Assembly (NCBI GenBank): GCA_019614645.1
Contig: JABWDB010000004.1
Span: 10,044,001 to 10,108,000, forward strand
Direction of reading: 5' to 3'
DNA from: Stratiolaelaps scimitus
Lineage: Eukaryota > Arthropoda > Arachnida > Mesostigmata > Laelapidae
Length of the DNA: 64,000 nucleotides
The notes beneath the pieces were generated by a model. The model was not told the DNA's origin. It saw nothing but the letters and a program-made list of their open reading frames with translations, and did no database searches. Shown here piece after piece: positions 12,065 to 24,926 of the stretch. The first letter of the stretch is position 1, and each line of letters opens with the position of its first letter. Both the position numbers and the translations under genes were made by a program.

Positions 12065-12839
12065 ACTGTCCAGAGCGGAACAGGCGACTTGGTCCTGGCT
12101 AGGGCAAGCAGGCTTGTATGCACTCCCGTCGGGTTTCATTCAACGATGAGCGGTGCTCGGTCTGATTTGCGTATGAGGCGATTCGCCGGTGAGGGCTGCT
12201 GCGTTGCACTTGCTATCGTTCGTATCGCACAGACGACGTGAAAGGGCGCCAAAATAGCCACCCGGTCTTACGACGTGCAAGGGCACGTTTCCAGATGGCG
12301 TCTGCGCACGTACGTCTCTCAGATGTGCTATTCAAGCTGGCCATCGCTTTGTCCGAACTCGACAGTAGGAGCAAAGTCGCAGTGGCGGTTGCGGTAATGC
12401 TGTAAGCCGCGTGCAAACCTCACGCCAACCTCGACTGATGTCGTTGCCGATGCCCACTTCGGAGTCAGCGGTTCGCATCAGGCAGCTCGGCTCATCATCA
12501 TCGTCGGCATGTCGTCACTGGGTGGAACATCCATTGTCTCATACGTGTATCATGGCAGGACGCTAACAGAATTACATACACGTCACGTCATGTCGAAACG
12601 AACTACATCGCTGCAGCTAATCAGATAACGCAACAGCATTATCTATTATCTATGAGGACACTGGGGGATTGGTCTCATTATCTTGAGTCTGTCCGTCATA
12701 AAGTAGCAAAAGTTGCTGTTCAGGAGTTATGACCACAACAATATATGATACATGGGTCCGTCGATGGCAATAACGAGAAAAAAAAAAGCATTGTCTCATT
12801 CGAGCTCGATGAGCAGCGACGGTGCGGCGGCATTGATCA

Positions 12840-13720
12840 TAACGAGGTCGACACATTGTTGAAGTAACCTGCCACGATGAATTGGAGGGGGGTAATCGAA
12901 TAACAAGGGCGGATGCAGGAATATATGAATGACGAAATGAACCATTCGTATAACCATTCGCTAGAAAAGACGATAAAAACAGACGCGCCTGTGTTCGCTT
13001 GGCTTTGCACGACAACCTGTGAAATGTTCAGATATGACACCGTACCTGCCTTGATCTTGCTGTTGCATGCTTGAGAAGTTGTGACGAAGCTATCCTTCAT
13101 CCAGCGACCCACAACAATATCTTCACTTCCTTTAGAGTCTACTGCGGTTAGAAGGTCTTAGGTAATAGCCCCCAACCTAGCCTTCTGTCTTTTACGGATA
13201 TGCCTCAAAGCCATGGGAGAAAGCTTCGTGCTGTGTCAATTTGTGTGGCAACTACTTCGTGTTTGATATTCGTGTTGATAGTCATCATCGTAGCTTTTTT
13301 CCAGTTTCAGAGAGCTTATATCGGATTTTTCAATACGTCTCTCTGCCATCACCGACGAATTCGTCATCATCTTCATCCGTGTATGTATTGTACTGGCTGG
13401 GTGTCTTACCTTGCGTGTTGTTCCTCTGCACGCCACCGCACGCAACAGCTATGTGACCCTTATGGCCATTGTATAGGATATTCGATTCTTGAAGGGGCGC
13501 ACTTTCGGACAGTGATCGGTCTTATTGCAACGACTGCATGGTCTAGTGTATTATTCCTGTTGCTGCGGAACCTCGGATTTGTGTGCCTGTTTAGATGTCT
13601 AGCCATGCACTCTGTAACAACCCAGAGATCTAATCGATGCGGTGGCTCTGTTCTGTCGGTTGCATGTTCGTTTAAGAATATACCTATTAGACGGTGCTCT
13701 AGCTCAGCAGCCCCAATGGA
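12840..13720 (-). pseudogene. Decayed Ty3/gypsy LTR-retrotransposon gag-pol fragment
   Basis: Read on the minus strand from about 13720 towards 12840. At 13538-13499 there is a CSRC-NKTDH-C zinc-knuckle start followed by PFKNRI. After a frameshift, at 13466-13437, comes GHKGHIAVAC. Together these match the double CCHC/C...C-xFK arrangement of gypsy-type Gag, but some Cys positions are replaced (Arg, Ser, Met). About 440 bases further on (13112-12840) an open stretch carries NTGASVFIV followed by SSEWLYEW. This corresponds to the retropepsin active site, normally DTGAS, with the catalytic Asp changed to Asn. No LTRs, reverse transcriptase or integrase are visible nearby, so this is a short, inactive relic with frameshifts and active-site loss. 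The similarity is from motif reading, not a search. Confidence 0.6.
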
Positions 13721-14109
13721 CACTTTTATGTTTCTGTTTTCTTTGCTACGAACTCACCAATAACTTGATTGGATCAAGGTCCAAGATGAGGAGGTCCAGA
13801 ATCTCAGTCGAGAAGAGTCCCATAGTACCAGACAAACAAATTAGCCGTGAACTGTGTGGGCTGCATAACGCATTTCGTTCTCAACCTCTATTAGGAAAAA
13901 CGTTTTTATAGGCTGATGCGCAGATATGCATAATGCGGAGGTTCGTTTGTTCGATGATAGGTATATTATATAATTGTATATAATCTACACATATTGTCAA
14001 TCGATCGCTATCGCGAGCATCGTCAAGAATCGTATCATGCCTGGTAATATTATAATAATAGTAAGAATATCATTCCCTCATATAATGTCTAGTAGCTTCT
14101 AGTAGATTA

Positions 14110-14156
14110 GCAATACCATGGACGTTTATTGTTGGCTGTGGCTCAGCCAGGAAAAT
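14110..14156 (+). repeat. Dispersed short repeat, copy B
   Basis: Begins GCAATACCATGGACGTTTAT and continues TGTTGGCTGTGGCTCAGCC. It aligns with copies A and C throughout. The segment TGGCTCAGCCAGG resembles a polymerase III A-box, which hints at a tRNA-derived head, but no B-box follows in this copy. Confidence 0.72.
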
Positions 14157-14370
14157 CTACTTAGCTTCTAGATTTGTCCAACAGGTGTTTTCACACATAG
14201 TTTAGTATCAATAACGCAAGTTATCGTGCAAAGGTCTTCTGCCCCATATTGCTTGGCACATATCACGACCAAAGAGAGAGTGACGGCAACGTTCTTCTCT
14301 AGCCACCGTCGGTTTTTCGCCCGCCTCGGCGTGCACTCGGCGAAGCTGTGATTAGTTTGCATTGTACATT

Positions 14371-14514
14371 AGGTAAAGGTAAAGCTTTATTGATTTATTA
14401 AAGGAACTGGATACAATGCTTAAGTTCTCTTAGATGTCATGCAACGGGATTTGAACCTGCGGCCTCTGGCTTTTTACAGCCAGAGACTCAGCCGTCCAAG
14501 CCACCGCGCTGACT
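14371..14514 (-). mobile_element. tRNA-derived SINE, copy 1
   Basis: On the minus strand this unit starts GTCAGCGCGGTGGCTTGGAC and has a tRNA-like anticodon-arm hairpin (CTCTGGCT paired with AGCCAGAG). It carries a near-perfect polymerase III B-box, GGTTCAAATCC (14457-14447). After the tRNA-like head comes a tail containing GAGAACTTAAGCATTGTA, CAGTTCC and AATAAA. It ends in a short tandem repeat (CTTTAC)2. The tail matches the 3' end of the LINE at 39423-44692. SINEs are transcribed by polymerase III from their internal boxes and are moved by a partner LINE that recognises the shared tail. No clear target-site duplication was found. Confidence 0.82.
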
Positions 14515-16270
14515 GAATATTATTTCTAAATTCTGTGATAACACCTCACGCTCATACAGCAGGTTAGCCTCATGCCCATCTAGCAGACTCGGCACTTATA
14601 GTCCTTCCGTAACTTTCGTATATCAACTATTCCCTCTTAATTTCCCCCTGCCGAGTCGATCCGCAATCAATACGATGATATCTGCGAGGTATATCTGCGC
14701 GAGATCTGAAACGCCGGGCAGCACAAGCTACAGCCGTGATTGGGACCCGCATGAGACCCACAACACCGTAGGTAAAACACTGTGAAATGTACAGTCAGGA
14801 TGTATGATATTATTGTTATGGACAAAGTGTGGTTATCCATTCTTCCCGTATCGCATTCTGGTGCATTTGTGGAAGGAAGCCAGCGGGGGGAGGGGGGGGG
14901 TATATAGGAGACAAGAGAATATTGTGTCACGCGAGGCGTATCATCAGGGGCATTGCCCTCCCTCTCCTGACTCACGCTCACGAGGGGGTTCACCCGCCAG
15001 CTCCATCGCTTCCTGGATTTTGACCCGTTTACCCGTCGAATGGACTCAACGGGACCCTCCGTGGACCCTCTCCTGAACACTGTGGTAGAACGGTAGTCGG
15101 GGAACTCTGCACGACCCTACATAAAACCACATTGGACAGGACCGGGAAGGCGTACCCTAGAGTGGCGCGCTCTCTCTCTCTCTCTCTTTGTCTCTCTCTC
15201 TCTCTCTCTCTCTCTCACCACTCGTGAGTTTGGCCACGAGAGCTACACAAGCTTGGCTGGACTCGCTAAGGCCTCAGAGTCCTCCGCTTCTTTGGGTCAC
15301 GTTCGGTGCGCGCGATAGTGGTCCGTCTCGTCATCGGACTTCTCCTGATCATTTGAACTTCATGCAAGTCGAAAAACGTGCTCCTAGATATGAAACACAG
15401 ATCATGGCAGAAAACAGAGATGCAAGCGAATACGATTCGCGTTGGTTACAACATTCGTTTATGTCGTGATAATCGCACTTCACTCGGCGTATGTGTATGA
15501 GAAAGCTCCCAAAAAATTAGAAACACTGCTAATCACGGATTGTATAGTAAAACAAGAAAGTTAACGAAACTTACGCCTGGATCGTAGCGAACCGGATCGC
15601 AAGAAAGCAACTATACTGATTGACGACTTCGTAAGAATTCAGCGTCTGTTTATCTATTTGAGTGTGGCGATCGGATGTGCGCTCAGTGAATACCTGGAGC
15701 AGAAATTTGTGCAGTGACATGGATACTTCGTTCGTGACTCTGATCTAAGCTCCTCGTCGGCAAATTACGGTAAGGCGACGAGTTTTTCTGAGTTAAACGT
15801 ACCTAGTTGGGGAGTTCAATGGGGATTCTATATGTTCAAAAGATACGTTCTGGATAATGTAACGCCGATGTGTCAGTTGAATATCGTCGTCAAAGTTACA
15901 ACTATGTAGGCTTAATTTACTAACTCAACGAAAACACGCATGAATGAGGAAAAGCGATATGGTGGAGCAGCAAATCAAGAACTCAGACATTTTGTTCTAC
16001 AACGAAGGGGTCAGGATTTGTACATCGCCTCCGACCCATTTCCAACTGGAAGTACCAAATCAAGTTGTTTTTTTAGGGTCAGATTGCTATAGGTGTTGCT
16101 ATTTATAGGAATACGTACAAATTGAGTAATGGACAGGGAACTGTCATCACGACCGTTTTGTAAGCAACTCCAACTGCGCCACCTTTCTTCTAACTAAACT
16201 GGTCTCGATTTAGCATGCTGGAGCTTCTAAGTTTAACACTTTTGTCTAACAGCATGTATCCCTCTCACAG
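14515..16270. other. Intergenic or intronic DNA, no supported gene
   Basis: Includes a G-rich tract near 14885-14900 and a (CT)n repeat at 15169-15216. Short open frames around 14667-15080 and 15188-15469 occur on both strands over GC-rich sequence without recognisable motifs. Confidence 0.5.
15169..15216. repeat. (CT)n microsatellite
   Basis: A CT-dinucleotide run interrupted once by TTTG. Confidence 0.9.
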
Positions 16271-16379
16271 ACTCGAAAGAGTAACATTGACTTAGATGAT
16301 CAGGAAAAAATAGCAACTAGTTATTTTTTCGGCATGTCACTCATGCCAAGATATCGAATACTTGAAGGAGTGCTACAAT
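16271..16379 (+). CDS. Candidate internal exon, unknown protein
   Basis: Bounded by a tatccctctcacag acceptor and a strong gtaagt donor. It has a 36-codon open frame plus one base. The translation begins TRKSNIDLDDQEKIATSYFF and continues GMSLMPRYRILEGVLQ, a mixed-composition, protein-like sequence. The same frame stays open for 65 codons in all, so chance openness is possible. No family is recognised, and no partner exon with matching phase could be proven. Confidence 0.3.
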
Positions 16380-18950
16380 GTAAGTGGGCGAGGTTAGAAG
16401 CGAACCGTTTGATATGTTTGAGAGACAATACAATGCACCTTTTTTGATCAAAGGGATATGTCGCCTCTCACGACCCTCCTATGTCTTATTATTCGCGGCT
16501 GAATAGCGCCAGCTCTTACACCAACAGCCGACACTTCACGGCACTTGTCCATATGATAGCATCATTACGAGAAATGTCGTGGGAAAAAAATTCATACCCC
16601 CTGAGGCCACGGATGTGCGCGTCGTACCGTGGTCATGGAAACATGTTGTAAGGCATAACACATTTATAATTTTATCATTAGTATTCTTTGTTGAAGGTCA
16701 ACCGCGGACGGCCTTGTTCAGTGTTTGTAACCTTATAGGCGCGATATGATCGATCTAGAGAAGAGCGAGATGTGCGGTAGGGGTGTATTGCTATGAGGGA
16801 CGAGAACGAAAGACAGAAATTAATAACGGGATTGAATTGACCGGGTTTAGATTATCTGCACGCTCAAAAGCAAAATAAAGATAGAAAAGCACCAATCCCC
16901 TTCTGGACAGAACTCCGGTCTAAGGAAGTAGTAATCTACGACACGAGCTATCAGCATCTCCCATTACGAGTTAGCCTTCAGCTGTCCTCCCTATGTGACT
17001 GGTCTTCGGAATTGCCGCTCGGCATAGCTTCGAAAGACCTACCGGGGGAGTTACCTTCCGGCTGTTGGAGGGAGCCCCAGTTAAGTCCAGTAAAACCCCT
17101 ATTGACAGGCTATCTCCCCTACAATATGAACATATGCTTTTGAAAATAATAGAGTCGAGCTGACCGCACTGAATGGAATTTCAAATATCAGCGGGCTCAA
17201 CGCGTTGTTCCCACGTTGAAATAGTACACCAGCAGCATAGAACTGACGGCACCGTCGGCAGAAGCTGAGGACATAGCGTGGATGAAGAGACCGGTAGTGG
17301 GAGACGTCCCGTATCGCAGGGTCAATTCCCGAAAACAAGATGTTTAGGGGGGCGACTCGCAGAACGTTCAAGCTAAGGAAGCGAACGAGTGTTTAACAAC
17401 GGCCAAAAGTAGGCCAAGACATGAAAGGCCGAATTGTAATGATGGGACCTATCGAGTGGGTTTAGACAAACATGGGGATAAGCTTAACTGTTGGGTAAAG
17501 TGTTCAAATGTCTAATTAGTAGCACGACTTGGATCATAGATGGTGTGATGTAATGTATTGGTGTCTAGTGTATACACGATGCAGCGAATGGAATTAATCT
17601 TCAATATGTCTGACCTGTATGTCTAGGTTCGCATATAATATTTTGCGATTATCGAAGTCAACGACATTTTTTGGGGAGATGATGCGGGAATGAATTTGTA
17701 ATGAACGCATCCTAAACCCACCTAATTAATGCTCCTTTTGAATATATAGATTTCAGTTATATGCGTAGCACATATCTAAGGCAGCTATGAAAATAGAGGA
17801 GTATGTATGCGTCTACAAAATATATTAGCTATACGCTACACAACCGAAGAATTGGATGGAGAACTTCAAGTGCCGCTCTTCGCAGTTAGAGCAAAGCTCT
17901 GTTATTAAGCACTGGGGAAGCCGCGCGGAGCGTTTGTTAATAGTTGGCGACTACTGTATATGCACAGTCGGGCACATTTAGCCAGGCTCCATTTGTTGGA
18001 CACAATTCGTTCGCGCAGGAAGATAGCGGCAGGAGCAGCAGGCCGTTTTCTTCGAAGCACTCCAGTTGCACCCTAAATTCTCTCTGAATAGCCTTTGCAA
18101 ATGACTCGGAAGTGTCTCACTTCGCTCGAAGCTAAATATGTTTTTCCTATTTGGAAACCAGCAGCTTTCGCCGTTTCCGGTTGAATTCACTCGGAGATCC
18201 CATCGCAAGCATCGACTCGCATCCTCTTTCACTGCTTGCAGACCTCTGAGGCATATGAATATTTACTCTGTGTTAAATAGTCATGTATTGACATTTAAAC
18301 GCTACCCCTTTCAACTACTATTTCAACTACTACTTTGTATAAAATGCCATTGTAGAATAGTATGCGCCCGTGTCACCTTCGTACACTTTATTCCTTACCA
18401 TCCGCCTTTTCCTAGCCTGCTCAGCGTGATGACCTATGTGTTCTCGAACATGACGACGGGTTACATGATCTAGTCAAGATGCAGACATTCCATTGATAAA
18501 TATTTAGATAGGTTCTCTTGTGTTCTATCACTCTATAATACATTGTCGTCCCCATCCGCGACACCTTTCTAATGGTAACGCCTAGTCTCCTGGCTCAGTT
18601 CCTTGAGCGCAGTTAATACCTGCCTGAGTAGTTCGTTCTGATCGGCCACTGCGTAGCACATGTAGCCGTGGGATTCTCCACAGCGCGGCACCATTCGGCG
18701 ACGCTATGGTCCCACCACTGTTTGTGGCGGTACTGTTCCGACGACAGAGCGTGTGCGTCAGTGTGCGATATATGTATTTGGCGGTACGCTAGCCGTGCCT
18801 CTATGAACGTTGGTGTGTTCCGGGGGCAGGGGTAGATGAAAGGGAGGACTGGCAATTCATTCATTCACTCATGTACGCCTTCCTCGTCGCTATTCGCTGC
18901 GTCATAAATCTCGCTTGTTCAATTATGCTGCCACGGCACAAGACATTTAT
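16380..18950. other. Intergenic or intronic DNA, no firm gene
   Basis: Mixed AT-rich sequence. Around 16990-17060 there is weak similarity (a shared CGGCATAGCTTC word) to the flank of the dispersed repeat at 26.6 kb. Minus-strand open frames at 17099-17371 and 17978-18232 have no recognisable motif. Confidence 0.45.
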
Positions 18951-19117
18951 ATGACTTCCGATTGGGTGCTGCTGGCTCTCCTGCTGCTGCTACCGCTGGC
19001 GCCGCCGCCGCCGTCGTCGTCGGCTTGCTCCTCGCCCTCGAAGGACACGCAGCTGCCCCCGCGGGAAAGCCACACAATCGCGAGGCAGCTCCTCTCCAAG
19101 AACTCACTCCGACTCCC
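18951..19117 (+). CDS. Candidate first exon with signal peptide
   Basis: An ATG opens a frame starting MTSDWVLLALLLLLPLA, a textbook secretory signal sequence (short polar start, Leu-rich core). It is followed by a Pro/Ser-rich stretch and then DTQLPPRESHTIARQ. The frame reaches a TAA at 19119-19121, but a possible gtaacc donor overlaps at 19118, so it may instead splice on in phase 2 as the first exon of a secreted or membrane protein. It lies in a GC-rich, (CTG/CCG)-rich island. Trinucleotide runs can mimic Leu-rich signals, so this remains uncertain. Confidence 0.3.
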
Positions 19118-22100
19118 GTAACCGGGCAGCCGTATAGTTGTAGTTCGTTTCCCGAACCCCGTTACCCGCATTCACATGCCCCGAACACGGCAGGCTCGCT
19201 CCCTCACTCGCTCACTAGAGGGTGGCCGCCGCCGCCGCCAGCCCACAAAGACCGTCGCCTGGAGCCCGGCGCCCGGTGCCGTACGTTGCGCCGCGTCGGG
19301 CAAGTGTTAACGCCAAAGCAGCGGGAAGTATTTATTCTTTCTGCTCTCGTTCCCTATCTCCGGCTGTACGCGTTGTTCTCTCTATTCACTTCTTCTATGG
19401 CATTGTCTTCCTGTCATGTACGACTTTTCGCCTCGCCCGCAAGCTTCACTTGCCGTGAAGTTTGCCGTTAGTGTGGCGTGTAACAAATACACATACATAG
19501 AACGAATCGAGCAAGGACAAACCGGTTCGGGTCCCTCCTACAGGAGAGAGCGCCGGCTATGTGATACGGCTGTGTGTTATTAATAATGTCGCCGCATTGA
19601 GTTCCGCGTTCACGGATGGAAGAGGTGGCGGTATCGAGGATCCGAGGAGGAGCTCATTTTTTTCTCATACGGCGAAACAGCGCCCGCGCGCAAACCGACT
19701 CTACGAACTGTGCACGTGAGGACGACAGACCAATCGATCGATCCATTTTTGCTTCTGTGGTATTGCAGTGCAAGGTGTGGCTGCGTGAGCTATCTGGCTA
19801 AAGTAGCTTACCAAGCTGCTTCCAGTAGCAGTAACAGCAGCGGGAATAGTTGGCGAAGCCACACACGCTTAAGGGTCACTACTAATTGATTGGGATTTCA
19901 TCGTCGCAGTAGCACTGCATAATGTGTAGGTCATTTCCTTGTGGCTCACGCCGCTCAACGTATGACACATATTCGCAGTAGCGACAGTTCACCGAAACAC
20001 TCATTTGGGCACGGATACGGATATTAGAGAGGTGTGTAGCAGAACGAGGGCACACGTAAGGGGGCCGTATCAGCCTTGGGCAAGAACCACCCACTATCAT
20101 TCGCACCAATTACAGCATTTGTACACGTTTATATATGCGCCCAGGCCTGCATTAAAATAAGGGCTGGACGCACATATACATATATATACCCAGCACGCCA
20201 CCGTGGGTTGACCTCACGCATATGCAGATTGATTAGACTTCATACCAACTGCTGCACAAACAGTTACAATGAGATTTCGTGTGGTAGTTACCACTTCTGA
20301 ATGTATCACATAGTCAATCGTATTCGTAGGGAAATCAAAGAGCACGTGTGTTAGCGTCCAGTGAGGATTTGCTATTTGTAGACTAAGGCAAGAAGCGGAG
20401 TAGTATTCCGCAAATTAATCAGTGACGAATTCGTGATACCTCGATGCTGATTCATTCTCATTCATGCGAATTAGCTCGACGTAGTCGCCAAATAACTAGT
20501 GACAAGAGATCATTGTGTATCATGCATATACTTTTTTTTTATAAGAAAAACAAAACAAGTATGATACCGCCTCCATGGTGTGTCCCGCCACCGAGACGTT
20601 TGCGTTTTTCCAATGTATATGTCACAAGCTATTTAGGGCCGATCAAAGCACAACCTCAAGTTCCGCTAACAGCATTGCTTTGAGCGTTATAGGGAAGCCG
20701 CCGGCTAGTGCCGTTGCCGCGATGTTTAGAATCGCAGTTCAAGGTCGGACGTGTTTGTGAGATCCTATGCCTCTCGGGTGGATTAGGAAAGGTCTTCAAG
20801 GAGTCTAATTCTTGTTCACAAGCCAAAAAGTAGAGCAGGTTTCGAAAGCGACAAAGATAGAGCCAGGATGAAGTAAACATACACTTTGGACATATAGTAC
20901 ATGGCTTATGTAACACATCCCACACACATGGGCATCTAATTAAAAAGATAAACCCACTAAGAAATTCAAGGAAGACCATTCAACGTTATGGACAGACTGC
21001 CCCGTCTAAACCTGTTCACGGTGCTCTAGACTTGAAATTAAATGGAACTATTTGAATGTAAGGTGATTGAATTTCAAACGCAAAATATACAATAAAATAT
21101 TGTATAATATCATATAATAAAATTAAATTTCATAATTCCTCAAATAGGAAAACAACAATAAGACACTTAAAGATGCGTGGAAGCTGTCCTCTTATTTAGT
21201 TCCAAAATTCCCGCCCACATTTTACGGTATTCTAGATAACGTGAAAGCATTTGATTGAAAAATGCACGTTGCATTCGTGCAACAAAAGAAAAGCTAAAAT
21301 GCCAGTGAAAGAGAGAGAGTAAGATCAATGGCGGGCATGTGCATGCGCATCGTTCATTGCGGAAAGTTGCAATGGCCATACAAGTATTACAATAGAATGA
21401 CGTAGTCAACATTATCAGCTCATTCAGAGAGATGAGGCCGTCATAGCAGCTAGTCGTTTTCTGCAGACCGACTTCTGTATTCATCTCCAGCTATCATACG
21501 TGTGTGTGTGTGTGTGAGTGCAACTCAGCAATATGGCCTCGTCGGAGAATGGCCATTAGGCCTTCGCAACACTAACCCAACACTTCCGTAATTAATCACA
21601 GTAATTCGAATTCGGCAACATTTTAATAACGTCCCGAGGGGTAGAAGCACCCGCCACAAGGCATCTCCAATCCAGCAGACTTCGATAACCTTTGGGAGCA
21701 AGAACGGGGAAGACACCCGGTGCTCTAGGCCAAGTTCCTCACCGGAGTCCTCCAAGGCAGCGGGCTTTACGTCGCCTGTGCATTGCTTCGACCTCACCCA
21801 TCCGTTCGTCCGCAGGAGGGGCAAATAGGTTGGCACACGAACGCACGAACGTAGCTACATAGACGCACATACAGACAGACACATCGCGAGTACGAGATAC
21901 GATTCTTCGTAGGCGGGGCGTCTGTCGTCAGTCGGCGACCCAGGGCCTTTCTCTCTCTCTCTCTCCCTCCGTCTCTCAGAGAGGCAGAGAGAGAGCGCGC
22001 TGAAGAGGAGTTCAGCAGCCACCACCGCCACCACTGCCCCACGAGTGATTTCGAATTCAGGGATCAATCCTTAATATCCGCTTCCACTTTCCCGGCCAAG

Positions 22101-23513
22101 CGCGTCTGGACCCCTGGCCTGCGCCGACTGCCGACTCTTCCAAAGCCGTTGCCGCACGAATTGAGGCCGAACGTCTGAACGTCGCTGTACATTGCTGAAC
22201 ACAACGAGCCAGCACGGAAGGAGGCCGAGTTGTGCCCTCGGCCCATTGCTTCTTGCAATTCGCTTCGAGTAGTAGCAGCAGCGGCAGCAGCAGCAGCAGC
22301 TTCTATTCGTTCGCCCAGCCCGGACCGAGAAATAGTGAGAAGCAAAGGGGGAGAGAGATGAGGAGGAGGAGATAGCAATCCTTTCGATACCCGTCGGCGC
22401 GACGGACTCCTTCAACGTCCGTTCCGAAATCTCCGCGCGCTCATACGTCCACAGAGACGAACACGCGCCGTTCGTTCGGGAAATGAAGGAAAACAGACGG
22501 GGAGTAGCGGAGGAGGACGAAGCGGGAGTCGAGCTTCAGATGCAATCCGGAACTGGGCTGCCGGACGCGCAAGGCAAGGGCAAACAGCATAGAGGAAGAG
22601 AGAGAGAGACGGAGACCAGACAAAGCCTTGTCCGCATGCAGCAGAAGGGAAGGAATGTGTCACCGACAATTGACTTTCATGATTTCGACGTCGAGGGGCG
22701 CTCGCTGTTAGTCAGGCCGACTAAACGCACCCACGTCCGAAATGCCAACTGATATACAATAGATAAGAGTGGACGAATGGTGGCGTACGAGCAAGAGGCA
22801 ACGGCGGAACGGACGCATTTGTCTCTAGCTCGTCAGAGAAATGTTAAAAGGTGAAAAAAGCAATAGTAGTTGAGTTAAGCAGCCCTACAGAGAGTGTCCG
22901 CGTATGCTTCATTCACTATACAGAAATTACCATAAGATCGTATTAAATGGATTGAATAAGAACAGGCTCGATTCGAGAGTTCTCGTCGTAACGATTTTAC
23001 TGATCATTGGCAATACACGCTGTCCAGCCTTAACATCCGTTGAGTGCACCACTCGATTCAGAGGGCATAGGATCATAATCAGAAACACGCGACGGTCATG
23101 GAATTAATATAGAGCGCGCGAAACAGTTTGAAATGAGCCTCTTGAATCACGCTAGTCGTTTCGATGGAACGGTTTGCGGAGTCGACGAGGGCTGGGGAAG
23201 GATTCGCCTGCCAGATTTCGTACGTCAGCAGGAGATATTCAAAAGAGCCTTCGGAGCCTTCACAGTGGGTTTTATGCAAATATTCGTGCTCATTAAGACG
23301 CTCCGAATCAAGTTTTCGTCGCAACGTCGACGGACTGTCTGATCAGCCACCGAAATTTGTGAGTCCAGCTTAAAATTGTGACCTTGCTTTGACTGGGCAT
23401 TGTTTAGCGAGAATGCATAAAAGCATTTAATGCCACATATATACCGGCGTATGAGAATAGATTTTTCTCGGCAACAATGTTTACCATCTCGCACGATATG
23501 GACAAATGGAATG

Positions 23514-23552
<39 letters not shown>

Positions 23553-24478
23553 CTGCGACTCGGTTGTAATTCGGAAATAATATAATTATTACTTGAGTAC
23601 CAAAAGCCTACTCGGAGGTGGTGTGATTCACATTTATTTAGTTTGTTTTTTTTCAGTTTAAACAAATACATTTTTTGGCTGATACATCTAAAGTTATTAT
23701 TTAGTCTGCATCAGCACTTCAGAACTTCAGTACGCACTGAAATTAAAACGGATTTTACGGCAACGCTATTCCGTTCATCTAATAAAATGCGAGCATATCC
23801 TAAATATGTTAATTTCCTAAAAAGTCATCAAATATTTTGAGAAAGCCTTCTCCACGTTCGTAAATGTATTCAATCAAACACAAATTGATGATTCAAGAAA
23901 AATGTCAGTAACCACGACGCCCTATCTTATAGCTATTAGTATTTGCTGTCCTGAGTATTTCAAATTAAAGGGTCAATATAAAAGATGAGAAACAAATGAC
24001 AACACATTACAATTTAAATATGCATCCGACAAGTTCTGTGTTTAGTCAGGACAGGTGACAGAACAAATGCACAAGGCGCCAAAGAAGACAAAGAATGATT
24101 CAAGTTGTGTTCAGCGACAGACAGTTTTCTTCTTCAAGCCATTTCGGGTGTGCACGGCCAGTGCAAGCACAGTGCGTCAGTAATGGTTAATTATATGAAT
24201 ACAGTGGGACACACGGCCGGCGAGCGAGCGAGCGAGAGAGAGAGTAGCAGCGCGATGAAAACCATTAAAATTAAATGAACAAACGTCTAAGTGAAGAAGA
24301 AGGTCGCTGCTAGAGGACCACCTGAAAAGTATAAATCACAAGAATCCCGACCGGCTATCTCGAAAAATGATAAACAACGAGCGGACGGTATAGTAGTAAG
24401 CACTTTGCATATTTGTTGAGAGTGTAAGCACGGCGAAAGCGTTCCGAGATCGGTTTTGTGAACGTTGGATTTTTTCAG
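19118..24478. other. Mixed intergenic/intronic DNA with GC-rich patches
   Basis: GC-rich patches at about 18950-19450 and 21700-22700 contain CT-rich and AGC-rich simple sequence and many overlapping open frames in several phases, none recognised. A (TA)n tract lies at 23516-23550. A very short possible terminal exon (19767-19801, translation CKVWLRELSG then stop, after a gtggtattgcag acceptor) was seen but is too small to support. No conserved protein was found. Confidence 0.45.
21167..21300 (-). pseudogene. Possible degenerate LINE ORF2 fragment
   Basis: On the minus strand, the end of an open frame contains RMQRAFFNQMLSR followed by YRKMWAGILELN. This resembles the linker between endonuclease and reverse transcriptase in non-LTR ORF2 proteins, where a basic YY/F-rich segment precedes a LWK.I..L motif. 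The same region of the intact LINE in this window reads RFSYYKRRF then QLWKFINS. It is short and has no neighbouring EN or RT motif. Confidence 0.22.
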
Positions 24479-24654
24479 GCTCTCCATGCCCGCTGTGCCA
24501 GCTAAACTCCGCTAACCTGCTAAATAAAGGTCATTTGAAGGAGAGAATAGCGGGAGATGTGCAACTTACTCTGGCTGGGCTCAACCACACCATCAGCATG
24601 CACCGGCCGTTTTTAGCATTTGTTTACTATTTTAAGAGGAGAAAGACAAACTAA
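24479..24654 (+). CDS. Candidate terminal exon, unknown protein
   Basis: Follows a good acceptor (gttggattttttcag). After two phase bases, 57 codons run to TAA. The translation starts SPCPLCQLNSANLLNKG and includes GDVQLTLAGLNHTISMHR, ending in a basic FKRRKTN. It has no ATG at its start, so it would have to be a spliced exon. No homologue is recognised, and no AATAAA is close downstream. Confidence 0.27.
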
Positions 24655-24926
24655 TGTAGCGAGGACCATGCTCCTGATACTGTGCTGCTTCCGGCGTTTC
24701 CTGGACGGGGATCCCGGGACCGATATCAATGAATATTCTTGAACGCTACCACCAGCTGGATGAAACAATGCTCCGCGATACCAATACGAAGAATTGGAGT
24801 ATACTGTATTCTTCACTGTTGGCTCTCGTTTGGCAAAAGATTAGATTTATATCGCTGTTGAATACGTCACCCGAAGTACTTATTGTATGTCGTCGCGATG
24901 GCCCGGACAGGGCATATAGTATGCGA

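Noticed and set aside
13200..13763. 187-codon plus-strand open frame
   Set aside because: It is the reverse-strand shadow of the gypsy gag relic, whose zinc-knuckle motifs read on the minus strand.
17978..18232. Minus-strand frame with LPSHLQRLF, as in the segment before gypsy RT
   Set aside because: A single short word; the expected acidic and DVF motifs do not follow, and another frame over the same bases is equally open.
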